Below are positions 1-6,058 of a stretch of 14,709 nt of DNA, piece by piece; position 1 is the first letter of the stretch, and every line of letters starts with the position of its first letter. The notes beneath the pieces were generated by a model. The model did no database searches. It was not told the origin of the DNA and saw nothing but the letters and a program-made list of their open reading frames with translations. This DNA comes from WHTX01 sp038255145 (GTDB taxonomy: Bacteria > Actinomycetota > Acidimicrobiia > Acidimicrobiales > CAIXPF01). The stretch lies in assembly GCA_038255145.1 (NCBI GenBank), contig JBBSLP010000096.1, positions 1 through 14,709 on the forward strand, given 5' to 3'. The translations under genes were made by a program, and so were the position numbers.

Positions 1-99
1 GGCCGCACCCTGCGGGCCACCGTCGACCTGACCCACCCTGACGGCGGCCCCCGCTGCGCCCGGGTCGACCCCCCGGCCCTGTTGTGGGACGTGGTGTGA
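1..99 (+). CDS. C-terminal fragment of an unidentified protein
   Basis: An open frame enters from the left edge and stops with TGA at 97-99, giving the last 32 residues (ending ALLWDVV). Codon use is typical of the window, with G or C at nearly all third positions, so this is probably the true end of a gene. I do not recognise the family. The alternating pattern around TLRATVDLTHPDGG would suit beta strands, but nothing assigns a function. The 70-bp gap after it leads to the promoter of the CoA-transferase gene. Confidence 0.5.
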   Translation, partial: GRTLRATVDLTHPDGGPRCARVDPPALLWDVV

Positions 100-154
100 C
101 CGCGTAGCCATGACGGGTCCGGAGCTTCGGGGGCCAGCCGCGGGGTTGACCAAC

Positions 155-160
155 TAGGGT
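155..160 (+). promoter_or_regulatory. -10 box (TAGGGT) for a near-leaderless CoA-transferase transcript
   Basis: TAGGGT lies 9 nt before the ATG at 170, and no Shine-Dalgarno sequence fits in between. A start point 6-8 nt after the box would fall at or just before the ATG. Similar boxes in the same position precede three other genes here (6044, 12622, 13307). The TTGACC at 146-151 is too close to serve as a -35 for this box. Inferred from sequence only. Confidence 0.45.
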
Positions 161-169
161 CCGCGGGCG

Positions 170-1393
170 ATGGACCAGCCGCTCTCCGACCTCGTCGTGC
201 TCGACCTGACCCGGGCCCTGTCCGGACCGCTGACCAGCCGCATGCTGGCCGACCTGGGGGCCCAGGTCATCAAGATCGAGCCCCCCGACGGCGACCTCAC
301 CCGGTCGATCGTGCCCCGGGTCGACGGCATGTCCACCTACTTCGCCCAGTACAACGCGGGCAAGCGCTGCGTGTCCATGGACCTGACCCGCCCCGAGGGG
401 CGTGAGCTGTTCCTGCGCATGGTCGAGAAGGCCGACGTGGTGCTGGAGAACTACCGGCCCGACGTCATGGCCAAGCTCGGCCTGGGCTTCGACGAACTGG
501 TGGCCCACAACCCCCGCATCGTGGTCGCCTCCATCAGCGGCTGGGGCCACGGCAACTCGCGGTCCAAGGACGGTGCCTTCGCCTCGGCCATCCACGCCGA
601 GACCGGGGTTACGGCCATGGTGGCCAAGCGCCGGGGCGAGGAGGACCAGCCCCGCAACGACCCCATGTCCCACGCCGACGTCTACACCGGGCTGCACGCC
701 CTGGGCGCGCTGCTGGCCGCCGTGCACCTGCGCGACCGCACCGGCCAGGCCCAGGCCGTCGAGGTGTCCATGGCCGAGTCCATGTTGAACGTGAACGACC
801 TGGCCTCGGGCGAGCTCGCCGGCGAGGATCCGGCCACCGGGTTCCGGGCCGGGCAGAACTGGTCGCCCATCTTCGCCCTGGCCACCGGGCGGCGGGTCAA
901 CATCACCCTCGACGCCACCACCAACGGGGGCTTCCAGACCTGGTGGAAGGCCATGGCCCGCCCCGAGCTGGCCACCGACCCCCGCTTCGCCGTCATCGCC
1001 GACCGGGTCGCCAACCGGGCCGCGCTCGAGGCCGAGATCGCCGACTGGGTGGCCACCTTCGAGGACGCCCGGTCCCTGGAGCGGGCCCTGGGCCTGTCCT
1101 CGGTGCTGGTGTCCGACGTGCGCACCGTGGCTGAGTTGGCCGACACCGACTGGGCGCGCGAACGCGGCGCCTTCACCCAGGTCGACACCGGCCGGGGTGA
1201 GAAGGTCACCGTGCCCCAGGCCCCGTGGCGCTTCAAGGGTGCCGAGAGCGGTGTGGGCAGCCGCGCCGGCTACCGCGGCGAGCACAACCGCGAGGTGCTG
1301 CGGGACGTGTTCGACCTCGACGACGGCGAGATCGATGCCCTCGAGGCCGAAGGCATCCTGTCCCAGCGGGCCCCCTCCAACCGCAAGGTCTGA
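170..1393 (+). CDS. CaiB/BaiF family (class III) CoA-transferase
   Basis: This 407-residue protein should move CoA between an acyl-CoA and a free carboxylic acid in the cytoplasm, through an aspartyl-CoA thioester. The N-terminal Rossmann-like part carries the family hallmarks VLDLTRALSGP (about residues 10-20) and ADLGAQVIKIEPPDGD (27-42). The catalytic aspartate is D170 in HADVYTGLHALGALLAA, which aligns with Asp169 of formyl-CoA transferase. The second domain and the returning C-terminus (VTVPQAPWRF) are complete, and the length is normal for the family. The substrate cannot be read from sequence; relatives act on carnitine, bile acid, oxalate or aromatic CoA esters. It starts at ATG 170 directly after a -10 box and has no ribosome binding site. 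It is transcribed alone and converges on a hydrolase gene. Confidence 0.93.
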   Translation: MDQPLSDLVVLDLTRALSGPLTSRMLADLGAQVIKIEPPDGDLTRSIVPRVDGMSTYFAQYNAGKRCVSMDLTRPEGRELFLRMVEKADVVLENYRPDVMAKLGLGFDELVAHNPRIVVASISGWGHGNSRSKDGAFASAIHAETGVTAMVAKRRGEEDQPRNDPMSHADVYTGLHALGALLAAVHLRDRTGQAQAVEVSMAESMLNVNDLASGELAGEDPATGFRAGQNWSPIFALATGRRVNITLDATTNGGFQTWWKAMARPELATDPRFAVIADRVANRAALEAEIADWVATFEDARSLERALGLSSVLVSDVRTVAELADTDWARERGAFTQVDTGRGEKVTVPQAPWRFKGAESGVGSRAGYRGEHNREVLRDVFDLDDGEIDALEAEGILSQRAPSNRKV

Positions 1394-1394
1394 A

Positions 1395-1423
1395 CCCCGG
1401 CACCGCCGCTGAGCTCTCCGGGG
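1395..1423 (+). terminator. weak hairpin just after the CoA-transferase stop
   Basis: CCCCGG (1395-1400) can pair with CCGGGG (1418-1423) across a 17-nt loop, beginning just after the stop codon. The stem is only 6 bp and no T-run follows, so it is at best a pause or a factor-dependent end. The first 11 nt from the stop codon, TGAACCCCGGC, recur exactly at the SulP stop (7544-7554). Confidence 0.25.
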
Positions 1424-1450
1424 CCCAAGCCGTGGCGCGGGCGGGATCTA

Positions 1451-1473
1451 CCGAGAAGGGCGCTGGGGAGGGG
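1451..1473 (+). repeat. 23-bp G-rich word, copy A (3' flank of the CoA-transferase gene)
   Basis: The 23 bases here (beginning CCGAGAAGGGCG, ending GGGGAGGGG) occur again exactly, on the other strand, at 7826-7848. Copy A lies 57 nt after the CoA-transferase stop on the same strand and 56 nt before a long hairpin. A looser GCCGTGG and G-rich resemblance extends about 20 bp upstream in both copies. Function unknown. Confidence 0.6.
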
Positions 1474-1529
1474 TTGGGCGTCCGACGGGCCGTGATCCCG
1501 CGGGCGGGGTGGGTTCGGGCTGGCTCTTG

Positions 1530-1574
1530 ACACTGCAGCATTCGCCCCCGTGGCGGGGGTGGATGCTGCAGTGT
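1530..1574. terminator. bidirectional terminator hairpin between convergent genes
   Basis: ACACTGCAGCAT (1530-1541) and ATGCTGCAGTGT (1563-1574) are perfect reverse complements. The bases between them keep pairing (1542-1550 with 1554-1562, two G-T wobbles) and leave only a TGG loop. The full stem is 21 bp and begins 8 bp beyond the stop codon of the leftward hydrolase gene. It can fold on either strand, which fits ending both converging transcripts. There is no T-run, as is usual for high-GC actinobacterial terminators. Confidence 0.75.
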
Positions 1575-1582
1575 TGGGCGGG

Positions 1583-2530
1583 TCAGGGGATGTCGTGGAC
1601 CTCGGGGCCACCGTCGTGGTGGGGGGAGAGCTGGTGGGGGGCCTGGACGGGGGTGCCGTCGACGGGGACGACGCGGCCGAGGAACTCGACCACGGCGTTG
1701 GCGAAGATGTCGTTGCGGTCTCCGGCCACCATGTGGCCGGCCCCGGTCACGTTCACGTACTCGGCGTGGGGACACAGCTCGAGGAAGGAGGCTGCCCCCT
1801 CCTCGCTGAGGATGTCGGACAGACCGCCGCGCACCAGCAGGGCGGGCAGGGTCAGCCGGCGGGCGCAGGCCGACTGGCGCTGGTACATGGCCTCGAGGTC
1901 GGGCGTGCCCGAACGCCACGACGGATCCCAGTGCCAGCGGTAGCGGCCGTCCTCGCCCCGGCGCACGTTCTTGGCCAGACCGGCCACGTCCTTGGGGCGG
2001 GTGCGGTGGGGTTGGTAGGCGGCGATGGAGTCGGCCACCTCGTCGAGGGAGGCGAAGCCGTTGGGAGCCCCGTCCATGAAGGAGAGGATCTTGTCCACGC
2101 CCTCGGGCTCGATCTGGGGGGCGATGTCCACCAGCACCAGGGCGGTGGCGTCCACGTGGTCGTCGCCCACGGCCTGCAGGCTGACACCGCCACCCATGGA
2201 CGCCCCCACCAGCACCGGACGTCTCCCACCCAGGGCCTCGATCACCCCGACCAGGTCCGACACCATCATGTCCTGGCCGTAGCGACCGTCGGGAGCCCAG
2301 TCGGAGTCACCATGGCCCCGGGCGTCGAAGGCCACCGCGTGGTAGCCGGCCTTGCCCAGGACCTCGCCCGTGCCCTTCCAGGCGTGCCGGGTCTGGCCCC
2401 CACCGTGCTGCAGCAGCACCAGGGGCCCGTTCGGGTCCCCCCAGGAGTCACCGGCGATGGTGACGCCGTTGATGTGGGGCCAGTGGTGCATGGGGTCCGG
2501 TGTGCCCGGTAGACGTTCGCCAGCGGTCAT
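1583..2530 (-). CDS. alpha/beta-fold hydrolase
   Basis: This 315-residue single-domain hydrolase probably cleaves an ester, lactone or C-C bond; the substrate cannot be predicted. The core is complete: oxyanion-loop motif QHGGGQT (41-47), FDARGHGDSDW (69-78), nucleophile elbow GASMGG with Ser111, acid Asp239 in GGLSDILSEE, and base His266 in GAGHMVAGD. These are the usual order and spacing for esterase, epoxide-hydrolase and haloperoxidase-like enzymes. The C-terminal tail after about residue 288 (VDGTPVQAPHQLSPHHDGG) is outside the fold. ATG 2530 has a weak GGGGA upstream; Met14 (MHHWPHI) is a second possible start and would still keep the whole fold. It is transcribed alone, divergently from the secreted repeat protein, and stops next to the 1530-1574 hairpin. 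Confidence 0.92.
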   Translation of the reverse strand: MTAGERLPGTPDPMHHWPHINGVTIAGDSWGDPNGPLVLLQHGGGQTRHAWKGTGEVLGKAGYHAVAFDARGHGDSDWAPDGRYGQDMMVSDLVGVIEALGGRRPVLVGASMGGGVSLQAVGDDHVDATALVLVDIAPQIEPEGVDKILSFMDGAPNGFASLDEVADSIAAYQPHRTRPKDVAGLAKNVRRGEDGRYRWHWDPSWRSGTPDLEAMYQRQSACARRLTLPALLVRGGLSDILSEEGAASFLELCPHAEYVNVTGAGHMVAGDRNDIFANAVVEFLGRVVPVDGTPVQAPHQLSPHHDGGPEVHDIP

Positions 2531-2584
2531 GCAGGGGATCCCCCGAGTCGGCGGTGCGGGAGCGGGGCGGGCCTTGGGCGGCCG

Positions 2585-2618
2585 TTGACCTCGCGTCAGC
2601 GGAACCTACTTCAGGTTC
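2585..2618 (+). promoter_or_regulatory. possible promoter and operator ahead of the secreted repeat gene
   Basis: TTGACC (2585-2590) resembles a -35 box. Just after it is a perfect inverted repeat, GAACCT-ACTTC-AGGTTC (2602-2618), where the spacer and -10 box would lie. A good -10 is not evident at 16-18 bp spacing (TACTTC is the closest). The palindrome is 99 bp before the chosen start and could bind a dimeric repressor. It sits in the 186-bp gap between divergent genes, so it could also act on the hydrolase. Confidence 0.3.
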
Positions 2619-2703
2619 GAAGGCGCTACGCGAGGCGCACTTCGACGCCGAGTTGGAAGGTGGCGGGGGGTGGCGTTCCGCGGTCCTTCCGCAACACTGC
2701 ATG

Positions 2704-2710
2704 GGTGATC
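2704..2710 (+). promoter_or_regulatory. ribosome binding site GGTGATC that sets the TTG start at 2717
   Basis: GGTGATC is fully complementary to the distal part of the usual 16S rRNA 3' end and lies 6 nt before TTG 2717. This is the main reason for that start. A competing and stronger-looking site, GGAGGAAGG at 2721-2729, points to GTG 2736, but that codon is in another frame and meets a stop after 17 codons. Confidence 0.45.
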
Positions 2711-2716
2711 TACCCA

Positions 2717-4747
2717 TTGCGGAGGAAGGCGAGGCGTGAAGCACCTGGTCAGCGCAGGTTCCGCCGCCGCCTGGCCCGACCGGCGCTGATCGCGGCCACG
2801 GCGGTGGCCATCATGGCCGGCGGCCTGGTGCTGGCGGCGTCCCGCCCCGCCGAACCGGCTGCCGCCGCCACCCTGCCCACCATCACCCTGGGAGAACTGC
2901 CCGTCGACGCCCAGGCCGGGGGCACCGTCACCCTGGCCTACACGGTGGACAACAGCACCGGTGGCGCCGCCAGCGGCCTGGAGCTGTCCCAGACCCTGCC
3001 CGCCGGCCTGGTCCCCATCGGCAACCACAGCTTCTGCGGTGGCACCCTGCTCAGCGACCCTCCGACCCGCCTCGTCACCCTGACCGGGGCCAGCGTGGAC
3101 GCCGGGGCCACCTGCTTCCTGAACGTCACCGTGATCCCCGAGACCGCGGGCAGCTACGTGCTCGACGGCTCCGTGGTGTCGACGACGCTGGACACGGCGG
3201 GCTTCACCGGCACCCTGGTGGCCGCCAAGCCCGACCCCCCGGTGTCCTCGGTGGGCCTCGACCTGGTGGTGACCCCGGCGACGCCGACGGCCGGGGACGT
3301 GGTCACCCTCACCTACCACCTCACCGGGGATCTGGACTTCCCCCTGGTGGCCACGTTCACCCACCTGCTCCCCGCGGGGTGGGCGCCGACGGCGGCGACC
3401 ACGACGTGCGGGGGGCTGGCCACCGCCGTGGCCCTGACCCGGACGGTGGCCCTGGTCGGGGGCGCGCTCATGCCCGAGGAGCCGCCGTCGACCACACCGC
3501 CGACGCCGCCCACGTGCACGGTCAACGTGACGGCCACGGCCGCCGCGGGCACCTACGACCTGTCCACCGGCCTGGCCGGCACCGACCTCACCCTGCTGGC
3601 CCCGGGCCCGATGCCCACCGCCCTGGTCGTCACCGCGGCCACCGGCGGAGGACCCGGCCCCGGTGGCCCCGTGGGCGGTGGCAGCGGCACCGGCGGGTTC
3701 GCCACCATGGCCCCGGTGCGGCTGCGGGACACCCGTAGCACCGGCATCCTCGGCGGGGGATCGATCATGGCCGTCGACGTGGCTGGCCACGCGCCCATCG
3801 CCGCGAACGCCACGCTGGCCGTGCTCAACGTGACCGTCACCGAGCCCGCCGACGCCGGCTACGTATCGGTGTTCCCCTGTGGGGGCGTCCAGCCCTTCGT
3901 GTCCAACCTCAACTACGGCCGGGGCCAGACGGTGGCCAACCAGGTCACTGCGGCCCTCGGTTCGGGCGGGCGGGTGTGCGTGTTCTCCACCGCCACCACC
4001 CACGTCGTCGTGGACGCCTACGGCTTCGCCTCGCCCACGGCCAGTGGTGGCCTGGCCGGCGTGACCCCGGTGCGCCTGCTCGACACCCGCCCCGGATCCG
4101 TGCTCGCCGGGGGCACCGTGCGCGCGGTGACCGTGGCCGGGACCCACGGCGTGCCCTCCGACGCCACCGCGGCCATCCTCAACGTCACCGCCACGGAGGG
4201 CAGCGGCTACGGCTACCTGCTGGTCTTCCCCTGCGGGCAGCCCCAGCCCTTCGCCTCCAGCTCGAACTTCGACCCGGGCCAGACCGTGCCCAACCAGGTG
4301 ACAGCTTCGATCGGCACCGCCGGCCAGGTGTGCATCTACAGCCCGACCACGGTGCACGTCCTCGTCGACCTGTGGGCCTTCTACGGGCCCGGCGCCACCG
4401 ACCGGCTCACGGCCATGACCCCGTCGCGGATCCTCGACACCCGCGCCGGTGCCCCCGTCGCCGCGGGCACGATCCGTGAGGTCGCCGTGGCCGGGGTGGG
4501 CGACATCCCCGCCGGTGCCACCGCGGTGGCCTTCAACGTGACGGTGACCGAGCCCGCCGACTGGGGCTACGTGTCGGTGTTCCCCTGCGGAGGGCAGCAA
4601 CCCTTCGTGTCCACGGTGAACTACGCCCCCGGTCAGACCATCCCCAACCAGGCCACCATCGGCATCGGCGCAGGTGGACGCATCTGCGTCTACAGCACGA
4701 CGACCACCCACGTGCTCATCGACGCCCAGGCCTACGCCGTGCCCTGA
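2717..4747 (+). CDS. secreted or cell-surface protein with two Ig-like modules and three LDTR repeats
   Basis: 676 residues from TTG 2717. A very basic N-terminus (RRKARREAPGQRRFRRR) precedes a hydrophobic stretch (about 21-43) and an AAAA/TLP cleavage-like site near 51, so export is likely. Residues about 53-178 and 179-305 are two beta-rich modules like DUF11-type surface domains (AGGTVTLAYTVDN, AGDVVTLTYHL), each with paired cysteines. A Gly/Pro linker (309-327) leads to three repeats at 328-445, 446-563 and 564-676, the first two exactly 118 residues. Each contains (V/S)R(L/I)xDTR, LNVT or FNVT, FPCG, GQTxxNQ, (V/I)C(V/I)(F/Y) and a closing VD or ID; the two cysteines per repeat could form a disulfide. 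Such repeats are frequent in Acidimicrobiia exported proteins. No enzyme motif, LPXTG or C-terminal membrane anchor is visible, so a structural or binding role is a guess. The start is uncertain (GTG 2705 is also in frame). Confidence 0.85.
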   Translation: MRRKARREAPGQRRFRRRLARPALIAATAVAIMAGGLVLAASRPAEPAAAATLPTITLGELPVDAQAGGTVTLAYTVDNSTGGAASGLELSQTLPAGLVPIGNHSFCGGTLLSDPPTRLVTLTGASVDAGATCFLNVTVIPETAGSYVLDGSVVSTTLDTAGFTGTLVAAKPDPPVSSVGLDLVVTPATPTAGDVVTLTYHLTGDLDFPLVATFTHLLPAGWAPTAATTTCGGLATAVALTRTVALVGGALMPEEPPSTTPPTPPTCTVNVTATAAAGTYDLSTGLAGTDLTLLAPGPMPTALVVTAATGGGPGPGGPVGGGSGTGGFATMAPVRLRDTRSTGILGGGSIMAVDVAGHAPIAANATLAVLNVTVTEPADAGYVSVFPCGGVQPFVSNLNYGRGQTVANQVTAALGSGGRVCVFSTATTHVVVDAYGFASPTASGGLAGVTPVRLLDTRPGSVLAGGTVRAVTVAGTHGVPSDATAAILNVTATEGSGYGYLLVFPCGQPQPFASSSNFDPGQTVPNQVTASIGTAGQVCIYSPTTVHVLVDLWAFYGPGATDRLTAMTPSRILDTRAGAPVAAGTIREVAVAGVGDIPAGATAVAFNVTVTEPADWGYVSVFPCGGQQPFVSTVNYAPGQTIPNQATIGIGAGGRICVYSTTTTHVLIDAQAYAVP

Positions 4748-4771
4748 GCCGTACCCAGGGCCGACACGAGG

Positions 4772-5899
4772 TCAACCCAGCTGCACCGGGCGTTCGGCAT
4801 CGGCGGGCGGCTCGGCTCCGGAACCTGTTTCGACCCTGGCGTCAGCGGCGGGGTCCCTGAGCTCGACCTCGGGAAGGCCGTCGCCGGTCACCCCGGCAAC
4901 GGCGGCCGCGTGACGGGCCCCGCGACGGGCCGCGGCCGCCTCCTGTCCCAGGGAGTCGACGGCGTGGTAGAGGACGCGGTTGGCCTCGGCCGGGTCGCTG
5001 CCCACGGGGAACCGCAGGGGCGGGCCCACCCGCACGGTCACCGGTCCCGGCGTCATCTCCCGTGAGCCCTTGGGCCGGATGGCGCCCAGGCCCTCGAGGT
5101 ACACGGGGACCATGGGGATCCCGTGCTTGGTGGCCAGCAGCGACGGCCCCATGCGGAAGCGGGCCAGCTTCTTCCCGCTCGTGCGGGCCCCCTCGGGGAA
5201 GATGACGATCGACCAGCCCTTCTCGATCAGCCAATCGGCGTGGGACAGGGCCGAGCTCCCACCGCCGCGCTTCATGGGGAACGAGTTGTAGACGAGGGAG
5301 AACCACCAGCCCTGCTTGCGGAGGTCGCGCCGGCCCTTGATGAAGAAGCGGTCGGCGGCGGCGGGGAAGGTGGCCTTGGTCTGGTAGCGCTTGGGCAGGG
5401 CCGCGTACACGGCGTTGCTGTCCATGAAGCTGGCGTGGTTGGCCACGAAGATGGCCGGCCCCCGCAGCTGTTCGAGGTGCTCGGATCCGAGCACGGTGAA
5501 GGGCTTGCAGTACTTCTCGGCCGTCTTCGTGTACGCGTAGCTGCGCAGCACGCGGCGCACGAAGCGGGCCGGCCAGCTGATCTGCCAGCGGTAGGGGCCG
5601 GTGTTCTCGGTGCTCTGGCCCAAAAGGCGGACGAACAGCGGCAGCTGGATGGCGGGCAGCATGGCGCGCGTCGCCGTCTCGCCGAACTGGTCGGCCACCC
5701 GCAGCATCTGGGCGGCGTCGTTGTCCCGCACCTCGATGATGGTGCAGAAGTCCTGGGACCCGAGCAGCGCGTACTGGTCGATGACCTTGCCGCCGAGGTT
5801 CTCCACCTCGGAGCGCAGGTCGGCCAGCTGGTGACCCTCGTTCTTGACGGCGCGCACCCCCGCCGTCGACAACCTCGAGAAGACGATGAACTGCGGCAC
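4772..5899 (-). CDS. GYD-domain / PlsC-type acyltransferase fusion
   Basis: 375 residues. Residues 1-92 look like a GYD domain (MPQFIVFSRLSTAGVRAV, EVENLGGKVIDQYALLGSQDF, EVRDNDAAQML), a small ferredoxin-like fold usually found alone. Residues about 140-310 are a lysophosphatidate-acyltransferase-like (PlsC) domain: NHASFMD, the catalytic HX4D with His155 and Asp160; FFIKGR (185-190); FPEGARTSGK (234-243); and IPMVPVY (261-267). The predicted job is acyl transfer to a lysophospholipid or similar acceptor at the membrane. There is no strong membrane helix, only amphipathic stretches at 103-125. The tail after about 330 is low-complexity Ala/Glu/Pro. GTG 5899 is chosen because it gives the usual MPxF beginning and has GAGGGG 8 nt upstream; GTGs at 5905 and 5908 are in frame but overlap the binding site. 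It converges on the secreted repeat gene with a 24-bp gap. Confidence 0.88.
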   Translation of the reverse strand: MPQFIVFSRLSTAGVRAVKNEGHQLADLRSEVENLGGKVIDQYALLGSQDFCTIIEVRDNDAAQMLRVADQFGETATRAMLPAIQLPLFVRLLGQSTENTGPYRWQISWPARFVRRVLRSYAYTKTAEKYCKPFTVLGSEHLEQLRGPAIFVANHASFMDSNAVYAALPKRYQTKATFPAAADRFFIKGRRDLRKQGWWFSLVYNSFPMKRGGGSSALSHADWLIEKGWSIVIFPEGARTSGKKLARFRMGPSLLATKHGIPMVPVYLEGLGAIRPKGSREMTPGPVTVRVGPPLRFPVGSDPAEANRVLYHAVDSLGQEAAAARRGARHAAAVAGVTGDGLPEVELRDPAADARVETGSGAEPPADAERPVQLG

Positions 5900-5907
5900 C
5901 GCCACCA

Positions 5908-5913
5908 CCCCTC
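5908..5913 (-). promoter_or_regulatory. ribosome binding site GAGGGG for the GYD-PlsC gene
   Basis: On the minus strand GAGGGG is followed by 8 nt and then GTG 5899. This spacing favours 5899 over the in-frame GTGs at 5905 and 5908. Confidence 0.6.
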
Positions 5914-5965
5914 ATGTCAACGGCGGGATCCCGCTCGTGCCTCCCCTGACCAGCACGGCAGCAGG

Positions 5966-5971
5966 ACGTTA
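5966..5971 (-). promoter_or_regulatory. candidate -10 box (TAACGT) for the GYD-PlsC gene
   Basis: The minus strand reads TTAACGTCC, close to the CTACGGTCC context of the other -10 candidates in this window. A start point near 5959 would give a leader of about 60 nt, which fits a gene with a real ribosome binding site. No clear -35 is visible. Confidence 0.3.
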
Positions 5972-6026
5972 ACACGGGGTCTACCCGCTGTGGCGTCCGA
6001 CACAACCACGCCGTCCGACCCGAACA

Positions 6027-6041
6027 CTGACACGACGTCAG
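6027..6041. promoter_or_regulatory. inverted repeat CTGAC-N5-GTCAG upstream of the SulP promoter
   Basis: A perfect 5-5-5 palindrome (CTGAC ACGAC GTCAG) ends 2 bp before the TACGTT -10 box of the SulP gene, where a repressor would block polymerase. It lies in the 159-bp gap between divergent genes. Short palindromes arise by chance, so this is a weak call. Confidence 0.25.
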
Positions 6042-6043
6042 GG

Positions 6044-6049
6044 TACGTT
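6044..6049 (+). promoter_or_regulatory. -10 box (TACGTT) for a near-leaderless SulP transcript
   Basis: TACGTT lies 9 nt before ATG 6059 and no Shine-Dalgarno sequence lies between. The same hexamer stands 8 nt before the ATG of the nitronate monooxygenase gene (13307-13312). Confidence 0.45.
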
Positions 6050-6058
6050 GCGCGACCG

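Noticed and set aside
1550..2512. Long plus-strand open frame (320 codons) opposite the hydrolase
   Set aside because: It is antisense to a gene with a full catalytic triad; its translation is Gly/Val/His-rich with no motif. GC-rich genes leave such shadows.
2601..2606. GGAACC as an ECF sigma factor -35 box
   Set aside because: No CGTT- or GTC-type -10 lies 16-18 bp downstream, and the bases are better explained as part of the GAACCT palindrome.
2736..2789. Small gene starting at GTG 2736 after a strong Shine-Dalgarno sequence
   Set aside because: It would encode only 17 residues and end inside the signal-peptide region of the long frame. Kept as a finding on start ambiguity, not as a gene.
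2606..4711. 701-codon minus-strand open frame
   Set aside because: Antisense to the secreted repeat protein. The Gly/His/Arg-rich translation is low-complexity, and the sense strand has clear 118-residue repeats.
3698..4747. Possible CRISPR or DNA tandem array
   Set aside because: The repetition is at protein level (118-residue domains); the DNA units are diverged and have no spacers.
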